DNA of 7,159 nucleotides from contig DLXG01000066.1 of assembly GCA_003448875.1 (NCBI GenBank), positions 1-7,159 of the forward strand, in the 5' to 3' direction. Below are positions 1 to 6,500 of this stretch, piece by piece. The notes beneath the pieces were generated by a model, which was not told the origin of the DNA, made no database searches, and worked only from the letters and a program-made list of their open reading frames with translations. The DNA is from Anaerolineaceae bacterium. Lineage in GTDB: Bacteria; Chloroflexota; Anaerolineae; Anaerolineales; Anaerolineaceae. The translations under genes were made by a program, and so were the position numbers. Each line of letters opens with the position of its first letter. Positions within the stretch are counted from its first letter, which is position 1.

Positions 1-1
1 A

Positions 2-2158
2 GGCAAACCACCGGCACTTTCAACCCATCAACCGGTTAGTGTCCAGCCCGAGGTAGCAGGGGCCGAAAAGGTGAATCTCCCTGTCGAGGATATTGAGCAG
101 GAAGCAGAGGTTAAAGAAAAGGTTGAACCGGTTGTTTTTCCTGCTTTGACCACAGAGAGGACAAGCCTGCCTATAGGCTGGCGTACCTTACTGGCTTTTA
201 TTCTGGCAGTGGCGGGGCAATCCTATCTCGAGCCTCCACGACAAGAAGTAACGGTTGCTTTGGTATTTTATGGTCTGGCAGCCGCTGCACTTATTTTTGC
301 ATGGATCTCAAACGAATGGCTGCTCCCAGAATATGGTGAACAACCAGGCGCTGCTATGGCAGTTAGCGTTAATCGGAATCCGCTGCTGCTCTCGATACCT
401 TTATTACTGCTAGCCTTTATCTTTTTTGGTGGAAACCGCTTTACCACCCTGAATTTGACGCTTTGGCTGGCAGGCACAGCGGCGATTGTGGCGGCTTTTT
501 ATCTTCCTCCCGCTTCTCGGATCAGCCTGAAAGCCAAAATTCAAACATTTTTGCGTAGACCGCAAGTGATTTTGCGAATTACCCCATGGAGTGTACTGAT
601 ATTGCTTGCGGTTGGGCTGGTGGTGTTCTTTCGTTTTTACCGGTTAAGTGAAGTGCCCGGTGAAATGTTCAGCGACCATGCCGAAAAACTTATGGATGTA
701 GCGGACGTCCTGCAGGGTCAGACGGCTATCTTTTTCCCGCGCAATACCGGCCGCGAGGCGATTCAAATGTATTTGACCGCCCTGATTGCGATTGTGGCGG
801 GCACAAAACTTTCTTTTATGAGCCTGAAAATCGGCACAGCCCTGGCGGGTGTATTGACTTTACCGTTTATTTATCTGCTGGGGAAGGAAATAGGCGGTAA
901 GCGGGTGGCTTTGTTTGCTTTGCTGCTGGCGGGGGTTGCTTATTGGCCAAATGTCATCGCCCGGATTGGCCTTCGGTTTCCGCTTTATCCTTTGTTTGCG
1001 GCGCCGACACTTTATTTTTTGATTAAAGGGTTGAAATACCGAAACAGAAATGACTTTATTTGGGCAGGAATTTTCCTTGGATTGGGTTTGCACGGCTACA
1101 GTCCGGCCCGCCTGGTACCGCTGGTGGTCGTTGCGGCGGTGATGATTTACCTGCTCCATCGCCAATCGCTGGGCAACCGCAAAGAAGCAATCATTGGTCT
1201 CGTTTTACTGGCGGTTATCTCGCTGGTGGTGTTTCTGCCATTGCTGCGTTATGCCCTCAGCGACCCGCAAATGTTTGCTTACCGGGCTTTGACCCGCCTG
1301 GGTGAAGCTGAAACAACCTATCCTGCGCCGATTTGGGTGATCTTCCTGACTAATTTGTGGAAGTCCATGATCATGTTCTTTTACAAAAATGGGAATATCT
1401 GGGTTCACTCCATACCCAACCGGCCGGCGCTGGATGTGTTGAGTGCGGCTTTGTTTTTCCTTGGCAGTGCGCTGGTTTTCATCCGCTACATCCGGCAGCG
1501 CCACTGGCTGGATTTGTTTCTTTTGGTGTCTATCCCCTTATTGATGATGCCCTCCATTCTTTCGCTGGCTTTTCCGGAGGAAAATCCCTCCCTCAACCGC
1601 AGCGGGGGAGCGATTATTCCGGTGTTCATCCTGGCAGCAGTAGGTTTAGATGCAGTGGTACGTTCTATTGAGCGCCGCTATTCAACTGGCTTTCGGCGGT
1701 TAATCCCTATTGCTCTATCCGCTTTGTTACTCTTTTTGATCGGGTCGGCCAATTTCGATCTGGTGTTCCGGCAATTCGACCGGCAGTTTATGGCAGGAGC
1801 ATGGAATACCTCGCAGATAGGGGCGGTGATTCGCGGTTTCAGCGAATCACAGGGTAACCCGGATACTGCCTATGTGGTGCCTTACCCCCACTGGGTAGAT
1901 ACGCGGCTGGTGGGAATTAATGCCGGTTATCCGATGAAGGATTACGCCTTGTGGCCGGATCAGTTTGAAACAACGCTGAGCGAAAAGCGAGCCAAGTTAT
2001 TCATTATCAATCCTCGTGATGAAGACGCTGTGCATAAACTGCAGGAGATGTACCCGAACGGCTGGTTATACTTCTATGATGTTGAATTAGAGGGAAAGGA
2101 TTTTCTGCTTTACTTTGTGCCGCCTGCCGGGTCAGAAGATGGAACTGAGCAACCATGA
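2..2158 (+). CDS. GT39/PMT-like polytopic membrane glycosyltransferase, probably 5'-partial
   Basis: This is probably a GT-C glycosyltransferase using a polyprenyl-phosphate-linked sugar at the outer membrane face; donor and acceptor are unknown. Residues are numbered from the GTG at 71. The protein has about 15 hydrophobic segments (for example 62-80, 104-121, 126-145, 172-190, 252-272, 302-320, 374-394, 455-474, 479-500, 512-530, 543-560). The first large loop carries S-D-H-A-E-K (201-206) and F-F-P-R-N-T-G-R-E (221-229), where PMT-type enzymes keep their acidic catalytic residues. Later come an I-P-N-R-P-x-L-D stretch (448-455) and F-P-E-E-N-P-S (501-507). Residues ~562-695 form a soluble alpha/beta tail. 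I saw no cysteine. The frame is open to base 2 with no ATG, GTG or TTG before 71, and the extra residues are a proline-rich linker like the one that follows. The real start therefore probably lies upstream, although GTG 71 has a possible AGGGG Shine-Dalgarno sequence. The stop overlaps gene 2. Family confidence is good; the exact function is unknown. Confidence 0.85.
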   Translation, partial: GKPPALSTHQPVSVQPEVAGAEKVNLPVEDIEQEAEVKEKVEPVVFPALTTERTSLPIGWRTLLAFILAVAGQSYLEPPRQEVTVALVFYGLAAAALIFAWISNEWLLPEYGEQPGAAMAVSVNRNPLLLSIPLLLLAFIFFGGNRFTTLNLTLWLAGTAAIVAAFYLPPASRISLKAKIQTFLRRPQVILRITPWSVLILLAVGLVVFFRFYRLSEVPGEMFSDHAEKLMDVADVLQGQTAIFFPRNTGREAIQMYLTALIAIVAGTKLSFMSLKIGTALAGVLTLPFIYLLGKEIGGKRVALFALLLAGVAYWPNVIARIGLRFPLYPLFAAPTLYFLIKGLKYRNRNDFIWAGIFLGLGLHGYSPARLVPLVVVAAVMIYLLHRQSLGNRKEAIIGLVLLAVISLVVFLPLLRYALSDPQMFAYRALTRLGEAETTYPAPIWVIFLTNLWKSMIMFFYKNGNIWVHSIPNRPALDVLSAALFFLGSALVFIRYIRQRHWLDLFLLVSIPLLMMPSILSLAFPEENPSLNRSGGAIIPVFILAAVGLDAVVRSIERRYSTGFRRLIPIALSALLLFLIGSANFDLVFRQFDRQFMAGAWNTSQIGAVIRGFSESQGNPDTAYVVPYPHWVDTRLVGINAGYPMKDYALWPDQFETTLSEKRAKLFIINPRDEDAVHKLQEMYPNGWLYFYDVELEGKDFLLYFVPPAGSEDGTEQP
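58..73 (+). promoter_or_regulatory. Possible internal ribosome binding site and GTG start of gene 1
   Basis: AGGGG at 58-62 lies 8 bases before the GTG at 71, which is acceptable Shine-Dalgarno spacing. It is the only sequence-based argument for starting the first gene inside the window. Against it, the same frame is open to the window edge and encodes a proline-rich stretch whose character continues without a break past residue 1. The other two frames are closed by TAG at 37-39 and TAG at 54-56, so an upstream gene could end there and the GTG start cannot be excluded. Confidence 0.3.
2155..2158 (+). promoter_or_regulatory. ATGA stop-start overlap (translational coupling)
   Basis: The TGA stop of gene 1 (2156-2158) overlaps the ATG of gene 2 (2155-2157). 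The bases just upstream hold no good Shine-Dalgarno sequence, only weak purine-rich tracts around 2134-2149. Translation of the second gene therefore probably depends on ribosomes that finish the first, which would keep the two membrane proteins at linked amounts. Confidence 0.75.
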
Positions 2159-3510
2159 CTGAGGGCGTCTCAACAACGAAGAAAGTTCAAAGCCGGCTCA
2201 TTGTTGGAACGGTGCGTTTGAGCTGGCTTTTAGATGTTGTGTTATTCGGTGTACTGCTGGTGGGTCTATTTTTAAGATTCAACGGTTTGGATTGGGGGCA
2301 GGGACAATTTCTTCACCCTGATGAGCGTTTTCTGGTGTGGGTTACTGCTGATCTAAAACCGGTTCACAGTCTGGCTGAATATTTTGATACAGCGGCTTCA
2401 ACGTTGAATCCTCACAATGTCGGCCACCGTTTTTTTGTTTATGGCACTTTGCCGGTCTTGCTGACTCGCTACCTCAGTGAGTGGGTCTATTCCGGCAGTG
2501 GCTGGGAACAAGTCCTTGCGGTTGGCAGAAGCCTGAGTGCTTTTTTCGACTTATTAACGGTTCTGTTGGTTTTTCTGATTGGAGAACGACTGTGGGGCAA
2601 GGTTACGGGAATACTGGGCGCGGCTTTTTCTGCGCTGGCAGTGCTTCAGATTCAGCAAGCGCACTTTTATACCACCGATTCTTTTGCTACTTTCTTTTCG
2701 ACTCTGGCGGTCTATTTCGCAGTTCGGCTTGCCACCCTAAAGGAAAAGCCCGTTCAACTATTACCTCCAGCACGGTGGTGGAAAAAAAAGGATTGGAGAA
2801 TATACGCAATTTGTGCGGCTTTTGGGGCGGCAGCGGGGTTAGCGGCAGCATCCAAGATTCATGTCGGGGTAGTGGCACTGCTTCTTCCGGCTGTATTGTT
2901 CTGGAAGTCCATTAAAGGCGAGGGGAAATCTTTTTCATCGGTTACCCTATTGATCGGTTTACTGACAGGCGGTTTGAGTGCCTTTTTGATTTTCCGCCTG
3001 TTCCAGCCGTATGCTTTTCAGGGGCCGCAAATCTGGAATATCTTGCCAAACCCCCTTTGGGTGGAAAATTTAAAAAGTTTATTAGCCCAAACCGGTGGAG
3101 ACGTAGACTTTCCACCTGCCTTACAATGGGCTCGCCGACCAATCACATTCTCGTTTGAGAATATGGTGATGTGGGGGATGGGACTGCCAATGGGGATAAT
3201 CGCATGGGTTGGCATGCTCTGGATGGGCTGGCAGATGATCAAAAACCGTTTTGCCCAGCCATTTACGGCAGTGTGGGTTTGGACGATGTTCTTTTTCATC
3301 TGGCAATCCTTACAAGGTAATCCCACCATGCGTTACCAATTGCCGATTTATCCCATTTTGGCGATGGCTGCCGGTTGGACGTTATCCTCACTGTGGGATA
3401 AGGCAAACCAAGCAACAACTAAAATTGGGGGCAAAGCCCGTATTGGCCGATGGGGGGTAATTGGTTTAAGTGTTCTGGTTTTAGGTTTGACAGCCGGCTG
3501 GGCTATTGCT
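2155..3510 (+). other. N-terminal GT39/PMT_2-like membrane domain of the fusion
   Basis: This domain has about eleven hydrophobic segments, including residues 26-42, 127-142, 150-165, 177-190, 236-248, 262-281, 335-359, 371-385, 393-410 and 434-452. The first extracytoplasmic loop carries H54-P-D-E-R58. D56 and E57 are candidates for the catalytic acidic pair of PMT-type enzymes. Other family-like stretches are V-G-R-S (123-126), Q-A-H-F-Y-T-T-D (168-175), G-L-A-A-A-S-K (228-234), F-Q-P-Y-A-F (283-288) and R-Y-Q-L-P-I-Y-P (393-400). Unlike gene 1, it has no extra membrane segments before the first catalytic loop, so the two glycosyltransferase modules are different subtypes and not recent copies of each other. 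Confidence 0.75.
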
Positions 3511-6500
3511 TTTGACGGCATATACACCCGACCAGTAACCCGGGTGGAAGCGTCGCGTTGGATTTATCAAAATGTGCCGGGGGCGGTCAATGTATCAATC
3601 CGCACTCCAACCCAAGAGGTTCATCAACCGCTGGCTTTTAATTCACTGGTGGTTTTGCAACGGAACGAACCACTGCATACCAGTTTTCGAGCATTACAAA
3701 GCGGAACAATTACCGAAGTATATCTCGATTCGATTCACGACCTGACCCTCAACGAAAATCCCAAAACACTGTTTGTCAGCATCCAGGAATCTGGGAATCC
3801 CAATGCCGCCAGAGGGTTGGGAACACTGATTCAAACCTTTGAAGATAAACAACCCGGACCTCACCGGGTTGTGCTGGATTTTCCGCTAGTGGTTGAAGCG
3901 GGAAAGTTATACACGCTCTCCGTTCGATTTGACGGCGCTGAAACAGCCCTATCTTTGCAAGGCGCAGGTGCAGTTATTATCCTGAGCGATGATGGAACGT
4001 TTAAACAACTCTTACCAGATTGGACGGAAGCGCTTCGTCCAAACCGGCCTTTGGAAATTACTTTCCAGCCTTTTCAATCGGGTAGTTTGAGCGAAATTGC
4101 CTTTTACCGATTGGTGGACCGTGCCGCAGTGGCGGGGACAAAGACGTTGCAGGTTGAGGTGTATGACCGTAGTGTGGCCGGTCAGCCTCTCAGAAGCATG
4201 ACTTTTTCGGATGATTTTGTCCCGGAGGGACTGGATGGACGAGGAGAACGGGTCAGTTTTATATTGAATCCACCCATTGAGGTCATGGCAGGCCATACGT
4301 ATGCAATCCAGATGGAATTGGTTGAGGGAGAGGCGGAGATTGCTTTTTACCCGGCCAGCGGCGTCAATGAAACCGCATGGGACGATGGCCTGCCCTTGCG
4401 GTTGGATGGATATGACCCGTATGGGGGGATATATCCACGTGACCTGAACCTCGATTTGTACGCTGATGATAATGTGGAAAAGCGAGAGCGGATGATTGAC
4501 CTGCTCAATCGGGCGGATTACATCTACATCTCGTCCAACCGGCAATGGGGTACTACCACCCGTTTGCCGGAACGCTACCCCCTGACGACGGCATATTACC
4601 GGTACCTGCTGGGATGCCCGCCGGAAAAAGAAATTTTATGGTGTTACCGTGTGGCGCAACCCGGCATGTTTGAGGGCCAGTTAGGTTTTGAACTGGTAGC
4701 TGTATTTCAATCCAACCCGAAATTGGGAGGGGTAGAAATCAACACCCAATTTGCGGAAGAGGCCTTTACGGTATACGATCACCCGAAGGTGTTTATTTTC
4801 AAAAAGAGCGATGAATACAACCCACTGCAAACTGCCCGACTTTTGAAGGGGGTGAATTTATCGGGGGTTATTCACTTGTTGCCCGGCAGAGCCCCTTCTT
4901 ATCCGGCGGATTTGATGCTGCCGGATCATCTGCTGGCCCGCCAGCGCAGCGGCGGCACCTGGGCGGAACTGTTCGACAGCAATGGTGCGTTAAACCGCTT
5001 TCCGCTGCTGGGTTGGCTGGTCTGGTATCTGGTAATCAGTCTGTTGGGTTGGCTGGTATATCCAATTTTGCGCATAGCCATGATGGGCTTGCCAGATCGA
5101 GGCTATCCGCTAAGTAAAATTGCCGGTTTGTTGTTTTTATCATGGGGAGTGTGGCTGGCTGGCTCATATGGTATCCCATTTGAACGCACCACAATCACGA
5201 TCGTATTTGTGATTCTGGCGCTTGTGGGGGGAGCAGCAGCTTTCTGGCAGCGACAGAGCTTAATCGAAGAAATTCGAGAGCGTAAGCAATACTACCTCCG
5301 TGTTGAACTGATTGGGCTGGCGTTTTTTGTCTTTTTCAGCCTCATTCGGATTGGGAATCCGGATTTGTGGCATCCGGCGTTTGGCGGTGAAAAACCGATG
5401 GATTTTGCTTACTTCAATGCTGTATTGAAGAGCACCATCTTTCCCCCTTACAACCCGTGGTTCAGCGGCGGCTACATCAACTACTATTATTACGGGTTTG
5501 TGCTGGTTGGTGTTCCGACCAAGTGGCTGGGGATTGTCCCTTCGATTGCCTATAACCTGATCCTGCCGACCATGTTTGCTGTTTTTGCCTTGGGTGCATT
5601 CAGCGCCGGTTGGAATATTGCCGCTCATTTCCATAAAGAGGTCAACCATTCTGCTGATGGGAAGGCGGGATGGACTTTGTTGGGAAAACCGCTTTGGGTA
5701 GGTCTTGCATCAGCCATTGCGGCATTGATTTTAGGGAATTTGGGAACAGCCAGAATGATCTGGCATGGCTTAATGCGACTTGCCATGAGCGGTTCCTCTT
5801 TGGAAGAGGCAAACTTTTTCTTGAAACTTTCCTGGACGGTGCAGGGGCTTACCCGCTTTTTGGGCGGGGCGCGATTGCCGTACAGTACCGGCGACTGGTA
5901 CTGGATACCCAGCCGCGCTTTACCCGGCGAAGCCATTACGGAGTTCCCCTTCTTTACGTTTTTATATGCTGACCCACATGCTCACCTGTTTGCCCTGCCT
6001 TTGACGATGCTGGCCCTTGGCTGGTGTTTATCCATCGTGTTTGGCAAGTGGCGTTGGGGTTTCTCTCATCGTCAATCGGTTGTAGCTTTTCTGCTGACAA
6101 TGCTGACAGGCGGGCTAATCATTGGCGTTCTGAGACCGACCAATACCTGGGATATGCCGACCTATCTTGGTCTGGGAATTTCTGCATTGTTTTACTCAGC
6201 CTTCCGCTATGGGTATGATCGGGATGCTCATCCGGGGGGTGTAACGCACTGGTTGAAGCGCTTGTTGATGGCGTTGGGAGCGAGCGGGTTGTTGACGGGA
6301 CTCTCTTTCTTGCTGTTTGCGCCTTATTCGCAATGGTATGCGCAGGGCTACGGCAGTGTCCAACTATGGGAGGGCAGCCGCTCACCGGTTGCCTCGTACC
6401 TGACCCATTGGGGATTGTTCTTCTTTGTGATTGCATCGTGGCTAATTTACGAAACGATCAACTGGATGGCAAATACACCTCTTTCTGCCTTACAAAAACT

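Larger units (their letters stand above)
3511..4989 (+). other. Large exported soluble region linking the two membrane modules
   Basis: About 490 residues (453-945) have no membrane-length hydrophobic segment and sit between the last helix of the first module and the first helix of the DUF2298 module. They begin with an A-S-R-W-I-Y-Q-N-V helix-like segment (466-474), of the kind that follows the membrane part in GT39-like proteins. Two beta-rich repeats follow, then a W-D-D-G-L-P-L-R stretch (742-749), and then a mixed segment (about 775-882) with D-Y-I-Y-I-S-S-N-R and Y-D-H-P-K-V. The only two cysteines of the region are C821 and C830. I do not recognise a named domain for the repeats. A carbohydrate- or acceptor-binding role would fit but is a guess. 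Confidence 0.7.

Noticed and set aside
860..1504. Two minus-strand open frames (860-1165 and 1205-1504) inside gene 1
   Set aside because: The + strand encodes membrane helices here. The antisense frames are low-complexity reflections of hydrophobic codons and resemble no known protein.
2100..2200. Possible promoter or terminator between the two genes
   Set aside because: The genes overlap by four bases. I see no hairpin followed by a T-run and no convincing -35/-10 pair.
2481..2915. Plus-strand open frame of 144 codons in another phase within gene 2
   Set aside because: The gene 2 frame through this stretch has family motifs (V-G-R-S, Q-A-H-F-Y-T-T-D), while the alternative frame gives a compositionally odd peptide rich in glycine, serine and cysteine. 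There is no sign of a frameshift.
4012..4545. Open frame of 177 codons on the minus strand
   Set aside because: It lies wholly antisense to the exported region of the fusion protein, where the + strand shows clear repeat and motif structure. The translation has no recognisable domain, and I see no ribosome binding site or operon partner.
5009..5057. Direct repeat of 13 bases (TGGGTTGGCTGGT) at 5009-5021 and 5045-5057
   Set aside because: Both copies encode L-G-W-L-V in one membrane segment. The spacing is a whole number of codons, and the match is explained by helix composition and shared codons, not by a site or mobile element.
5260..5972. Overlapping open frames on both strands (5260-5649 minus, 5625-5936 minus, 5670-5972 plus)
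   Set aside because: All lie across the DUF2298 domain, whose conserved blocks read cleanly in frame 1. These are chance frames.
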